Assembly (NCBI GenBank): GCA_019915135.1
Contig: JAHLMK010000001.1
Coordinates: 3,844,001-3,908,000 of the forward strand
Source: Strobilurus pachycystidiatus
Lineage: Eukaryota; Basidiomycota; Agaricomycetes; Agaricales; Physalacriaceae
Reading direction: 5' to 3'
DNA: 64,000 bases
In this document: piece after piece, positions 45,103-57,081 of the stretch
How positions within the stretch are numbered: the first letter of the stretch is position 1
Layout: every line of letters starts with the position of its first letter
Notes under the pieces: generated by a model
What the model saw: the letters and a program-made list of their open reading frames with translations, nothing else
Database searches by the model: none
Told to the model about the DNA's origin: nothing
Program-made: the position numbers and the translations under genes

Positions 45103-46607
45103 CTACTGGACTTGGTCCACTCCGTCTAAGGCGGAAATGTACAAATCCCGAGTCGACAAAACGAACTGAATACGACCCCGGATCTCATTGTAAGACGAGA
45201 TAATGTCGTGGCGGTATTGACGCTCCAACTGGAGAAGTCCCGGCGAAATATTGGGATCATCCACGCCGGCCAAGCGGGTCATGCGCTTATGGACTTGCGC
45301 CAAGGCGGCCTGCAAACCGTTGATATACTGGGGTGCTAATATCCAAGAAGTCAGAAAGGAGAAAGACAAATCAAGTAACAGGGCGTACCAGCGTCCAATT
45401 GCTTGAGCAAGACCGGCTCGATCATAAAAAGGACGAGCAGCCTTAGCGGCGCGGCGAGAAAGGTCGTCGGGGAGCTTGCGCTTAGGAGGAAGTTCCTGAC
45501 CGTTGAGGGATCCCAAGGTTTGCATGGCGCGCTGATAAACACGGGCGTTAACGTCCATCTTGGGTAGGGCAGCAAAAGGAAGATAACGCACAGAAGTGCT
45601 CTAAAGGGGAATCCCAATCAGAACCAAGTAAAAGCAAAAAGACCAAGAGTAGTAAACGACTCACCGCTTCCGCCTCTTTGAAAAGGTTGTTGGACAAAGA
45701 CATCTGTTGGAAGAAATCAGCCAGCTGAAGGCGAAGGGCTATAAAGGAATTGAGCGTACGTTCTCACCAACGACAATCACGGACTCCTCACCGTCGGTGT
45801 CGGCTTCTGCAACATCGTCAGCCCAATCAAAATACTCGCGCTTGAAGAATCGCGCACGGCCATCGGCATCCATGTCGATGTCTTCTTCCGCCTGTTTCTC
45901 CATAGCGTCGGTGATAACTTCAGGAGATTTCTTGCTTTTTCCCTGTGAAGAGGTAAGGCGTTAAGAAAGACCTAACGAACAAGTATGAAAGACAAACCTT
46001 GACCTTGGGGTCCGGTTTAACGAAGACGTTGGTCGGATGCATGGGATGATCAGTAGGCAAAGGCTGGAACTGCGCGTTCGACATCTTCTTGGCGGTGTTC
46101 ACCAAAGGTTGGAAGATGTGCGCGATGTGGTGCGAAGGCGTTTGAGGATGAATGCCAAGGAGATGGAGCGTCAATCCGAGATAGTTCTTGACGTTGTGGA
46201 AGAACAAGATAAGGTCGGATGGGACCTTCGAGTCGGAAGGAACGGACTTGATGTCGGTGTTGGCCATCTAGGAGGAATTAAGGAAACGACGACATGAACG
46301 AAGGATAAAAGGGACACACCAAGACCGCCTCCATGATTTTGTCGACCTGCTCGGTGATCTGCTTGGAAAGTTCCATGTTGAGGCAGGCCTTTTTGATGTC
46401 GAGACGGTTGAGGCGAGGGAGAGCCATCGACATGCGAAGCCCGAGGACCGTAAAGGTGTCCGGGGTGGTCGCAGGAGGATCGTATTCCACGGAATAGGCA
46501 AGGACGGCGACGGAAGCGTCCTTGTGAGTGGCGATCTCCTTCGCGGAAGGAAGGTAAGGGACCGAAGGCAAAAGACGAGCGCAGGAAGTCCAGGATTTGG
46601 GAGCCAT
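45103..46607 (-). CDS. Accessory protein A of the Gypsy element (antisense), unknown function
   Basis: Five exons read leftwards: 46320-46607, 45998-46267, 45760-45942, 45665-45703 and 45103-45600. All introns are GT-AG, 52-64 bases and phase 0; the product is 425 residues. N-terminal part: MAPKSWTSCARLLPSV and a helical LNRLDIKKACLNMELSKQI. Middle: LILFFHNVKNYLGLTLHLLG, then an acidic stretch (EEDIDMDADGRARFF). C-terminal part: a basic KRKLPDDLSRRAAKAARP followed by helices. An apparent intron inside the last exon (45,342-45,394) has good splice signals but would break the frame, so I left it in. No family recognised. The acidic/basic layout hints at a nucleic-acid or protein-scaffold role. 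Confidence 0.65.
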
Positions 46608-46654
46608 GTCGAAGGAAAGCAAGGATGAAAACGCCCAGGAGATAAAACAGGCGT

Positions 46655-46661
46655 TTTTATA
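46655..46661 (-). promoter_or_regulatory. TATA box of antisense gene A
   Basis: TATAAAA on the minus strand about 48-54 bases upstream of the ATG at 46607, followed by AACGCC as in gene B. Confidence 0.6.
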
Positions 46662-46786
46662 GGCGAGCAAGGCGAAAATTGCCAAGGACCTTGATAAAGA
46701 TAGAACGGCAAAAGGTCTGGGGCTTTGCACCAAGGCAGAAGGAATAAGCGTTTTCGCGATACTACTAGGATGTCGGGGACGACATT

Positions 46787-46804
46787 TCAAAAGTCAAGAG
46801 GAGA
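46787..46804 (+). promoter_or_regulatory. Gypsy polypurine tract
   Basis: Purine-rich TCAAAAGTCAAGAGGAGA abuts the 3' LTR start TGATACG, as required for plus-strand DNA priming. Confidence 0.75.
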
Positions 46805-48500
46805 TGATACGCATTGTAGAATCCTAGTGCCAGAACCAGGGAATTTTGCGATTCCTGTAGGAGTCTATGCCAGGACTTCCAGTCACAGCACAACGACCAG
46901 AGAGACACACGGAGAAACTACCTTAACGCAGGCAAGTCTCCAGGACTAAGGGATACGCGCCTTTAGGACGCGGTATGATCGACCGATCATACTCCTTAAC
47001 TCCGAATATCATTATCCAAGCGTTGTACTCTTAAAAACCAGGAGTTCATTCAACCGTGTCGGTCATGCAACGACAAGTGCCTACCAGAAATAGCACTACG
47101 AAAAGTACCCAGGCAGGAGATACTCTACCAAGAAGGCTCAAGGAGTTTACTCGTGCTAAGTCAGAACTCGCGCGACCAAGAATAGATCAAGAAGAAGATC
47201 TCTCTTCCGGGCCATGGCGCCTTCGGAATAGTGATCTCCGCTCCGACGCCCCGCACCAAAGAAAACGGACTTCGATCCGCCGCCGCCGATCACTAAAGAT
47301 AGACCTGGCTAAAAGGCCCGATCATGGACCTTGTACCTCACTGGAACTCACATATTGATGTGGCGTCACTGAGTTGTCGAAAACGAATCACCTTCCAAGC
47401 GCTAAGGATAAACCCAACCAACGCCTAAAGACACGAAAGAACTCATTAAGGAGTTTTTGCCAAGACAAGCGGGACCTCGGGAGACAGGAATAGACTTAAG
47501 GAAGAGCCAGATCAGTGGTGTGGCGCACTTGGCGCTGACCAAGTGTTCAGTCTTCTCCCGGGTCGGCTGTTTCGAACAGGGATAGCCAATCAGGACGCTA
47601 GTACAGAATGACTCGACCTCCGAGAGGCCCGACGAGTAGTAAACCCGCTTACAGTACAGAATAGTAGGAATAGTATAAAAGGCCAGCAAGCGCCAGTAGA
47701 TAGGTAGCTTAGTGCCCCCACAGTATCTGCTAGTAATACGCAGTCGCTGTAGTGAATCTAACTCGAGTTTCGACTCAACTTACTCTGAATTTGAGAGAAC
47801 CCAAAAGACCTTGAAAGCCCCAAAAAGACCTTAGAACCATTTAGGCGATATCAGGTGTTAGCAAACTCCTTGAAGAACTCATAGGTTCCTATCCTCCAAG
47901 TCACTAAGACAATACCAAACGACACCACTTGGCGTTAGACCCTTGTGTTCGTTAGAAGGCCGGGTTGCAAGTAGTTCTGCCTTGCAATCACGCTCTGTTG
48001 TGAAGTATTCGCCTTTGAGGAGTTTAGTTGAGTTTGAACGAGTGTTGTTATCGTCTGAAACACCTTACGGAATCTTTGGTCCCAGTCCAAGACACTAGAA
48101 GTTTGGTTTAAGGACAAGGAAATCACCTTACTTGGTAGCAGTCCAGTAGCATAAACACCTACGGTAGTGGCCTGCCATAAGACAATCACCTTGTACAAAA
48201 GAACGATCAATAAGAAGGAGCTACATTGCCTCGCGCTGTTTAAGGTCTCCGTACGTTGTGACTTCGGCCTACGACTTTCAGATTATCTTGTTCGACTTTG
48301 TGAATCAATCTCCCTACACCCCCTAAAACTACTCGAACGCAAGTTCGGAATACATCTCTATTGTTCCAATACCAAAAGTACTTGTTCCTTTGAAACAACT
48401 ACACCGGCCTCGCTCCCACCAGGAGTATTAGTGAGATATAAGGATAGATAGGATAGATTTCATAGTCCCTTTTAGAGGTCTATTTCGAACGTGCATATCA
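46805..48500 (+). repeat. 3' LTR of the Gypsy element
   Basis: 1,696 bp, TGATA...TATCA; followed by CCGT, the apparent target duplication. Confidence 0.93.
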
Positions 48501-48504
48501 CCGT

Positions 48505-49388
48505 GCAACAATCCAGATTCCACTCCTGTATATGCAGTCCTCACGCCAACAACAGGAAGTAGCGTGGGGAGAATACTGGGAGGATGCGTTAGCAAGATCA
48601 CAGTTCAACGGTAGAAGAAAGAGAAAGCAAAGGACACAAGAAGAGGACTGAAGACTAAAAGGAACAAGAAGAAACTCCGTCCTAATACCCACCATTGAGT
48701 GCTGCTCACCACTCACCGCTCATCCCTGCCCCCGCCCCTTGCCAAGGTCACCTTTTGCAAAATTGCGGAACAATATGCACCCTTTAGCGTGTTTGCGGTA
48801 CTTGTTCATGGCCAAGCGTTAGCGAGGAATTTGGGCAAATGTTTGGGAGAAAGAGAGGGAGCATCTAGCAAGCAATTTGGGGAAGCATATAGTGAGTAAA
48901 TAAAATTGAGCAAGTAAATAGAATCAAATAAAACAAGTGAACAAAGGGTTGGGGAGTGAACAAAGGGTTTGGGGATGAATGGAGGAAACGAGAGGGTTGG
49001 CGAATGAACAGAGTGGGCAGAAAGGCAGCAACACCCCGCCCACGTGCTGCATGCAAGTCTATACAAACGTGCCTGCAGCGCCTCCTCCAGGGTCTCTCTC
49101 ACCACTTCTCCTCTAAGCCCTTCTGCTCCTAATTCATCTCTTCCTGGCCCTTCCCTTACATCTAGCCTACCTAACCCTCCTTGCACCCTACTCAGACCCA
49201 GACCAGCACCTCCAAGGCTAAGCTGCAAACCCTTCACCCCCGGACTACTAATCCAGTTTGAGTGCGTCGTGTAGCTTGTGAATGATATTTTGGAGGGCGT
49301 GCAATTTGAAAGTCTGTGCTTCTAGATTGGGCTAATTCAAGTTTGCGCTGTGTAGAATAAAGTGTTGTTTTGAGTTCCTGGTGTACGG
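48505..49388. other. Host sequence between two Gypsy copies
   Basis: Joins the host sequence that ends at 27,321. It contains direct short repeats (variants of GAACAAAGGGTT, 48,940-49,000) but no convincing gene; open frames on both strands lack family resemblance. Confidence 0.5.
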
Positions 49389-51310
49389 TGATACGCATTG
49401 TGGAATCCTAGTGCCAGAACCAAGGAATTTTGCGATTCCTGTAGGAGTCTATGCCAGGACTTCCCGTCACAGCACAACGACCAGAGAGACACACGGAGAA
49501 ACTACCTTAACGCAGGCAAGTCTCCAGGACTAAGGGAAACACCATACGCGCCTTTAGGACGCGGCATGATTGACCGATCGTACTCCTTAACTCCGAATAT
49601 CCTTATCCAAGCGTTATACTCTTAAAACCAGGAGTTCATTCAACCGTGTCGGTCACGCAACGACAAGTGCCTACCAGAAATAACACTACGGAAAGTACCC
49701 AGGCAGGAGATACTCTACCAAGAAGGCTCAAGGAGTTTACTCGTGCTAAGTCAGAACTCGCGCGACCGAGAGTAGATCACGGAGAAGATCTCTCTTCCGG
49801 GCCATGGCGCCTTCGGAATAGTGATCTCCGCTCCGACGCCCCGCACCAAAGAAAACGGACTTCGATCCGCCGCCGCCGATCACTAAAGATAGACCTGGCT
49901 AAAAGGCCCGATCATGGACCTTGTACCTCACTGGAACTCACATATTGATGTGGCGTCACTGAGTTGTCGAAAACGAATCACCTTCCAAGCGCTAAGGATA
50001 AACCCAACCAACGCCTAAAGACACGAAAGAACTCATTAAGGAGTTTTTGCCAAGACAAGCGGGACCTCGGGAGACAGGAATAGACTTAAGGAAGAGCCAG
50101 ATCGGTGGTGTGGCGCACTTGGCGCTGACCAAGTGTTCAGTCTTCTCCCGGGTCGGCTGTTTCGAACAGGGATAGCCAATCAGGACGCTAGTACAGAATG
50201 ACTCGACCTCCGAGAGGCCCGACGAGTAGTAAACCCGCTTACAGTACAGAATAGTAGGAATAGTATAAAAGGCCAGCAAGCGCCAGTAGATAGGTAGCTT
50301 AGTGCCCCCACAGTATCCGCTAGTAATACGCAGTCGCTGTAGTGAATCTAACTCGAGTTTCGACTCAACTTACTCTGAATTTGAGAGAACCCAAAAGACC
50401 TTGAAAGCCCCAAAAAGACCTTAGAACCATTTAGGCGATATCAGGTGTTAGCAAACTCCTTGAAGAACTCATAGGTTCCTATCCTCCAAGTCACTAAGAC
50501 AATACCAAACAACACCACTTGGCGTTAGACCCTTGTGTTCGTTAGAAGGCCGGGTTGCAAGTAGTTCTGCCTTGCAATCACGCTCTGTTGTGAAGTATTC
50601 GCCTTTGAGGAGTTTATTTGAGTTTGAACGAGTGTTGTTATCGTCTGAAACACCTTACGGAATCTTTGGTCCCAGTCCAAGACACTAGAAGTTTGGTTTA
50701 AGGACAAGGAAATCGCCTTACTTGGTAGCAGTCCAGTAGCATAAACACCTACGGTAGTGGCCTGCCATAAGACAATCACCTTGTACAAAAGAACGATCAA
50801 TAAGAAGGAGCTACATTGCCTCGCGCTGTTTAAGGTCTCCGTACGTTGTGACTTCGGCCTACGACTTTCAGATTATCTTGTTCGACTTTGTGAATCAATC
50901 TCCCTACACCCCCTAAAACTACTCAACCGCAAGTTCTAAATACATCTCTATTGTTCCAATACCAAAAGTACTTGTTCACTCGAACGACTACACCAACCTC
51001 GCTCCCACAAGGAGCATTAGTGAGATATAAGGATAGATAGGATAGATTTCATAGTCTCTTTTAAAGGTCTATTTCGAACGTGCATATCATATTTTGGAGC
51101 CCACCGCAAGGGGATGATATATTTTGATTTCAACAAAACCTACCAAGGCATCTGCGAAGTCTTAAATTCCAAACAACAACCTGGCTGCTAGGAACTCTGA
51201 ACGTTATACCAACAGTCAGAACCAAGCAAACCCGCCACCACCAAAAGCAAAACCAGTTATTGCAGGATCATCAAGTCTTACAAACTCTGGGATAGCAAGC
51301 TGGCTTCGAG
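49389..51310 (+). mobile_element. Truncated second copy of the Gypsy element (5' LTR plus about 220 bp)
   Basis: LTR 49389-51089 (1,701 bp, TGATA...TATCA) is followed by the primer-binding site and leader of the same element. The match ends at about 51,310 within the gag leader. No gag, pol or 3' LTR remains. It shows scattered differences from the full copy, including a small insertion near 49,540. Confidence 0.88.
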
Positions 51311-51489
51311 CAACGCATCTCTCTCTGTGACTAGCACATTCTCTCCTTGTACAGTACATTCCTCTCGTCAAGAAACACATCCCTGTCCTCACCCACCAAA
51401 CACAGCTCCTCCCTCACCGCCCTGCCCTCCTCCACCTCCTGCTCAAACACCGCCCGATCCCCATCTGCCTCGGCAAGATGATTCCGCAT

Positions 51490-52870
51490 GTCCCAAATGG
51501 TCTATTGTCCGGTTACCAGCTCTGCGCAGGTGGCGGTGAGTTTGGTTTGGGCGATGGTGAATTCCGAATGGGTGGATCAAAGGCTTGTTTGGACGGTGGC
51601 GAGTTCCGCAAGTGCGGATTGATGTTCGTCGCGGGTGGATGCAAGCTCAGCTTGAGATGTGGCAAGTTCCGATCGAGCCGACTCTGGCTCTGTCCGCGTA
51701 GACCCAAGGTCATGACGCGTCAACTCCAGCTACTCCAGCCCCCCCCTCCCCTCCCCTCCCCTCCAATCTCAACGCCCAATTTCCTCCTCCACCCTCCGCA
51801 GCTCATCCCGAATTTTTCCCACAGCCCTCTCCCACGCCCGTTCCACACCCCCCAAGTCCATCCTCGCAAGGACCCGCTCCATTCCCTTCCTCGTCTCCCC
51901 TCCCCCTCCAACATCCACATGAACCCTTCAATGTCCTTCCTCTCCACCTCCACCTGTCCACCTCCACAATCAGCACCCCCTCACCCTCCTTCTGCCACCC
52001 TCAACCCCCGAACAGTATCCCCCAACCTCCCCCCTAAACACCCCCGCCTCTTCCTCTCCCCCGCGCAAACACCTCCCCCACGCCCCCAGCCCTCTCCTTA
52101 CCCACGCCTCCCACTCCTCAATTAGCGTAGTCCCATACGCCAACGGCATCGCGTGCAATCGATGCAAGTGCCGGAACCCCGCGATGGGCGGGGCAGTTAG
52201 AGTCGCCAGCAGAAGCGGAATGGCGCGTGAGTCGGTGCAGCGTAGCCGTGTCCGCACTGACGACGCCCAGACGCCCACCGCATCCACTCGTCCACCGTGC
52301 CCGAAGGTCCGCCGACAACTCATCCCGCACCTGTTCCATCTTTTTTGCGGAGACAAAGTCTCCCAGTGTTTGGCCTCTACCGTTGGATAGGACCCACGAG
52401 CTCGCGCTCGACTTGAGCGCGGAGAGGGTCCCAGACGGCTTTGAGCCCGGAGAGCGTACAGAGGATCGATGAGAGGAGGACGCTGAGAGTTGCCGAGCTT
52501 TGGCGAGGCCGGGATAGGACTGGGCATTAGCAAAGTCCAGGGAGGCGTTGGCGTTACCGAGCTCGGGATCTGCGGCAGGCTCGTCCATGACCAGCCGCTC
52601 CTTGCGAAACACGTACATCCAACCTCCGAGTCCTGCGACGCGTCCGTCCACGCGCGTCCTGTCGTTTGCGTATGCCACGAGCGATGTGTGTGTGTGCGAG
52701 GAGAGGCTGGGTGTAAGGGTGGTTCTGTGGGGTTGGTTGAGTCAATACAAGTTAGCAAACTTCAAAGAAAGAAGAAGTAAGTGAAAGAGGATATGAAGTA
52801 GCTATAGTGAGGATGGATGGGCGTGTCGAAAATGAAAGAATGAACTCACAGCCCGTCCCAGTCCACCTCC
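51490..52870 (-). pseudogene. ATG11: ATG11-like autophagy scaffold pseudogene, left inverted copy
   Basis: Read leftwards, an exon ending at 52,850 (donor GTGAGT) joins across a 125-base intron to 52,724. There SLVAYANDRTRVDGR and GGWMYVFRKERLVMDEP match the ubiquitin-like N-terminal region of fungal Atg11. LDFANA, then in another frame LKAVWDPLRAQVERE, GQTLGDFV, KKMEQVRDEL and AMPLAYGTTLIEEW follow the Atg11 order. Frameshifts (for example after RQLSA) and a lost start make it non-functional. Atg11 is the selective-autophagy scaffold linking cargo receptors to Atg1. The family call rests on motif order and the TLGDYV-like signature; it is inference without alignment. Confidence 0.6.
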
Positions 52871-54571
52871 GCCGTGCGTGTTGTGTATATTGGTCCTGGG
52901 TGTTGAGTTCCGAGTGGGCGTGGTGTGTGTTTGGTTCTTGGGTGCCGATGCCAAGTGTTGTATGGCCCGAGTGCAAATTATCGTATGAATCAAATGTGTG
53001 TGTAAAATTGAAGCGCTGAGAGATAATCAGTCTCGGAATGTTGAATGACCAAATCCTGAGACGGACGCACAAGTCAGTGCTGTATTCCTCGGAGTGTTAA
53101 GCGCGCGGTCCGACTCCAGCCAGCATCAGCACAAAGCTCAAGATCCCCCAATGACTGCGGTAAGTACCAACCAAAGAACATAATGTTTCTGCGTCAAAGT
53201 GGCGCGCGGCACTGTTCCGTTCGCTTGTTGTGTGAATCATTCCGAGTTCGTCTGTCGCCTCAGTGTCTATAAGGTTCCTATAAGGTTGCTCCCAAAAGGA
53301 AGACGGTACCAATACTGAGTTTATCGATATCGTGAAGGCGACACAGGGCGGGTAACGCTGCAACACGCGTCGTGGAGAGTCCAGTTGCAGCGTACAAGAG
53401 GCGTGTAAGGCGGACGACCGTTTCTTCCTGGATGGACTCTTTGCGAACGGTGGTGCGGTATGAATGTTTGGCGTACGCGCCGAACGGCAGCAGAGTCAAT
53501 TTGACATCGCCGACCGTGGAGGAGTAGCACAAGCTATGTTGCCGTTAAGTCTGGATGATGAGAGAAAGGACAAGACTTACCTTTCCGCCGGCGTCGCGTT
53601 GTGTGTGCTTGTTACACGTCTCCCAGTCGAAGCGTCCCCAGTCCCTCACTCTGGGGCTTTGGTCTCGTCCTGGTAGTACTTTTGAGAAACCGGTGTCGCG
53701 ACGCGCGTGTCGGGTGTCGGGGCCCAATACAGATCCTCCGTTCCCCTTGCTCTCCATTGCTCCCTTCCCGGCATTGGTTGAGTGATAGCTGGCGAAATAC
53801 ACACGCCTGATGGATGTGGGCCACACAGGCTTCCTGTAAAATGGCCTGAATTTCTCCTCATAGACTAGTCTGGGTAAATGACGCGCACATAATAAGCAGC
53901 CTGACGGTACAATATGTAGGCATAGGCACGACGACCTTGTCGGACTCGGATATGGTGGGCGGGAATGAATAGCGTACGCGCTGAGTGAGGATGAGGAGCA
54001 GTGCCTTTTCGATTTGGAAGAGGAACGAGCGTCGAGAGTTGCTGTCCGGGTCACAGATTCTGTATGAGGGAGGACAATTGAAGACGTTCCTTTCCGTGTG
54101 TGCTAGCCGACTCGCTTCGCGAACTCGTCCTGTTCAGAGTAGGTGCGGGTGTCGGGCGTCGGGTTCCTCATCCCTCCCTTCGCGCATGCTTGGGTACATG
54201 AGTAAATGGTTGTGAAAGTCGAAAGTGGTATGTGATCGGCCTCTTACGTCAGGAACCCAGCAATGATGTTTCCTTCCATCCATCACGACCTGGACGCGAG
54301 ATGACTGCTCACTGGCCTCTCCTGCCCGCGTATCGGAGCCCATTGCCTGCTGGAGCTCTACAGCGAGTCGTTAGCCGGGAACGGCAACGGTAGGAGCCGA
54401 CGTTGGAAAAGAATACACCAACTGGTACGTCTCCGTTCCGGATTATTTTCTTTGACTCACAGACAGCGACGACTACACAGGTGAACTTGCGATTCTACAC
54501 ACGCGTACATTCTGCGCCGCACTTTCATAATGAACACAGCACGCCCACAACAACACACATAACGCGCACGG
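52871..54571. other. Core between the inverted ATG11 copies; exon-like stretches on the minus strand
   Basis: A minus-strand open stretch (53,278-53,532) reads LCYSSTVGDVKLTLLPFGAY...ETVVRLTRLLYAATGL and ends in a stop. It is preceded by a good intron (GTAAGT...CATAG, 53,532 to about 53,578). Another at about 53,890-54,050 reads RRSFLFQIEKALLLILTQR. They could be exons of one unknown gene, but I could not connect them in one frame and recognise no family. Confidence 0.35.
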
Positions 54572-56302
54572 ATGCGACTGACAATCTACCGCGCGTCGGA
54601 CGGGCACAGTGCTGAGGTCGACTAGGACGGGCGGTGAGTGTTCAATCTCGTCACATCTCTCTAAACACCCATTTCCTTCCCATTCTACTTTTCTCCTGCC
54701 TACACAACCATCCTTACCTATACCTCTCACCCTCCCACCTACACCTGCCCAAACTTCGTACTAACGCAACCAACCCCACAGAACGCCTCTCACACCAACT
54801 CGAGGCACTCGTGGCATACGCCAGCGACGGGACGCGCGTAAACGGACGGGCCGCAGGAGGCAGTGGGTGGGTGTACCTGTTTGCAAGGAGCGGCTGGTCA
54901 TGGACGAGCCCCTGCAAATCCCGCCGTCGTCAACGCCGCCCTGGACTTCGTCAACGCTAATGCAGCTCCGGACTTTGCCAACACTCACTTCCGCCAACTC
55001 TCCGCGCTCGCCGCCCTCCTCTCATCAATCCTGTCCACACTCTCCACGCTCAAAGCCGTCTGGGAGCCTCTACGCGCCCAAGTCGAGCGTGAGGTCGACC
55101 GGCAGGCGAAGCTCGTTGCAAGCGTACGCGGGGATTTAGCTTCAATAATCGAACACTAGGAGACATGTCTTCGCGAAACTATGGCACAAGTTCGGATGGG
55201 GAGCGGGTGCACGCTGTGGAGGTGGTCGGCGTCGTCGGCGCGGATAGGCTTGCAGGCCTGAACGCGCAGCTCGCCGCCATCCCGCCCATCGTGGAAATTC
55301 AGGCATGTGCACCGGCTGTAGGCATATCTAGCAAGGTGAAAGGACGTCGAACAGTTCATGCTGGTGCTGGAGGGGGATGCAGAGGGTCCTTGTGAGGATG
55401 GGTGTGAGGGTGTGGAGCGCGCGTGGGAGAGGGCGGTGGGGAAGATGAGTGAGGGTGGGGGAAGTGCGAGGAGGAGGAGTCAGGCGGAGTATGGGGAGGT
55501 GGTGGATGCGGAGGGTGAAGGAGGAGAATCGGGCGTGAGGGAGGAGGAAAGGAGGGGGCGGGAGGGGAGGGGAGGGGCAGCTGGAGGCGGCTCAAGGCGA
55601 GCTCGCGTTCACACAAGCCGAGCTTGCATACACCCGCGACGACCATCAATCCATGCTCGCCGACCTCTCCGCCGCCCAAACCAGCCTTTCGTCTACCCAG
55701 CATTGCCCAAACCGAACTCTCCGCCACGTGCACAGAGCTGACAACTGCACAGCAGACCATCCGGGACGTGCGCGATCACCTCGCCAAGGCTGACGGGGAT
55801 GGCGGTGTATGGACAGGAGGTGGAGGAGGGAAGAGCAGCGAGGAAGGAGATGGATACGCTGTCAAGAGAGATACGTGGGCTGCAGGCCCGAGATCGATAT
55901 GCAGACCACAGAGAGGGACGCACGACTCCAACGGAGGACGAGAGAGACGCTGCCCCGAGGACAGCCGAAGAACAATTGGACGACGCCAGGGCGACGCGGT
56001 CGGCTCGAGGCGTTGTTGATCCCCGCCATTCGAGTAGTGTCACAATAGGGACAGTATCATCAGGTAAGAGCTTTTCTCTTCCTACATTTCGGAACAGTCT
56101 AAAGCCATCCAAAGGTCTTCTCTCCGGTATCGGGCAAGCGATCTTGTTCCTTCCGACGTCGAGTATCCTTGGTCATCATTCCAGAGCCCGGAGTCGACGT
56201 GCTAGGAAGGAGCTCGCACGGGTTGAGCAGGAGTTTCAATTCACGCAATCCACCCTCCAAACAACCCACCACGAACTCAAATCAACCCATCACAAACTCT
56301 AG
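54572..56302 (+). pseudogene. ATG11: ATG11-like autophagy scaffold pseudogene, right inverted copy
   Basis: ATG 54572 opens MRLTIYRASDGHSAEVD, like the start of Atg11, then hits an in-frame TAG at 54623-54625. A 148-base intron (54634-54781) has the same acceptor context as the left copy. Next comes LEALVAYASDGTRVNGR; a missing base near 54,882 shifts the frame before CKERLVMDEP. The frame recovers as RQLSALAALLSSILSTLSTLK and VEREVDRQAKLVASV. Coiled-coil-like segments (LEAAQGELAFTQAELAY near 55,590; RRARKELARVEQEFQ near 56,200) follow. This copy keeps parts the left one lost and vice versa, so both decayed independently. Confidence 0.6.
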
Positions 56303-57081
56303 ACAACACAACTCTCCCTCAGATCTCTCGAATCGATCCGACGCTCTTTGGAACCCCTCGAAGCCTCCGAACGACTCGCCAGCCCATACTCACCAGCATG
56401 GACACCTCCACTCCCCATCGCGGGCTGGCTGTCATGTCGCCGACCAAGACAAGAGTTTGGAAAAGCGTCCTGCCGGGCGCGATATGTGGTGTGTTTGGGA
56501 GGAAGACGGCCTATACGCCATTTGAATCTAAATGATCGTGAGATGGGGAAACTGAGGAATGTACTATCGCAGATTATGTATCATACATATCCTGGGACTC
56601 TCTCGAGTGTTATTGTATTCATAGCTTCTACCAATGGTAGAACATGCGACAGGAGGTATCTTCTCCGCGCTGCAAGAAAAGTTGATACTGCAATTAAAGG
56701 GTAGATCGGCCTTAGTCACTGGTACCCGAGGTTGTGCAGCTTGCCAGCTACCGTCGAACTTGACGGCAAATGTCGCTGCAGCGACATCCTCTCCAATTGT
56801 CCCGGCCCACGACCCGCACGAACCGTCCTCACCACCGTCTCCTCCGACCATCATCGTGATGAGCTCGAGTTCAGTTCTGGCTGTTATTTCCGAATACTTT
56901 GACGATGCCAAACACGGATACCTGCTCAATGCCGGCGAGAATGCGGGACGTCAGGCGAAAGACTAAGCCTCAAGGGCGTCTTTGTTCACGGCCAGGTGAG
57001 TCGTACTCGTCGTGGTTGAGTGCGCACTGACGACGAGCAGGAGTCATAGCGCGCTTCACCCGTCAATGCACGCAGACAAAT
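56303..57081. other. No confident gene
   Basis: A plus-strand frame (56,634-56,966) and a minus-strand frame (56,564-56,929) overlap over the same bases; neither resembles a known family or has supporting splice structure. Confidence 0.5.

Larger units (their letters stand above)
27322..48500 (+). mobile_element. Very large Ty3/Gypsy LTR retrotransposon with three accessory genes
   Basis: Two LTRs of 1,696 bp (after removing the 4,572-bp nested insertion and its target duplication from the left one) with TGATA...TATCA ends. They surround 13.2 kb of internal sequence. CCGT occurs on both sides (27318-27321 and 48501-48504) as a 4-bp target duplication. Internal order: PBS, gag, protease, RT-RNase H-integrase (Gypsy order), tRNA-like sequence, a sense gene, an internal polypurine copy, two antisense genes, polypurine tract. 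All three core frames are intact. The LTRs differ at roughly a dozen sites, so the copy is fairly young. Unnested size is 16,607 bp, far above a normal fungal Gypsy element of 5-8 kb. Confidence 0.93.

Noticed and set aside
45342..45394. Candidate intron in the last exon of antisense gene A
   Set aside because: Good donor, branch and acceptor, but removing 53 bases shifts the frame to an early stop, whereas unspliced sequence stays open to 45,103. Regulated splicing remains possible.
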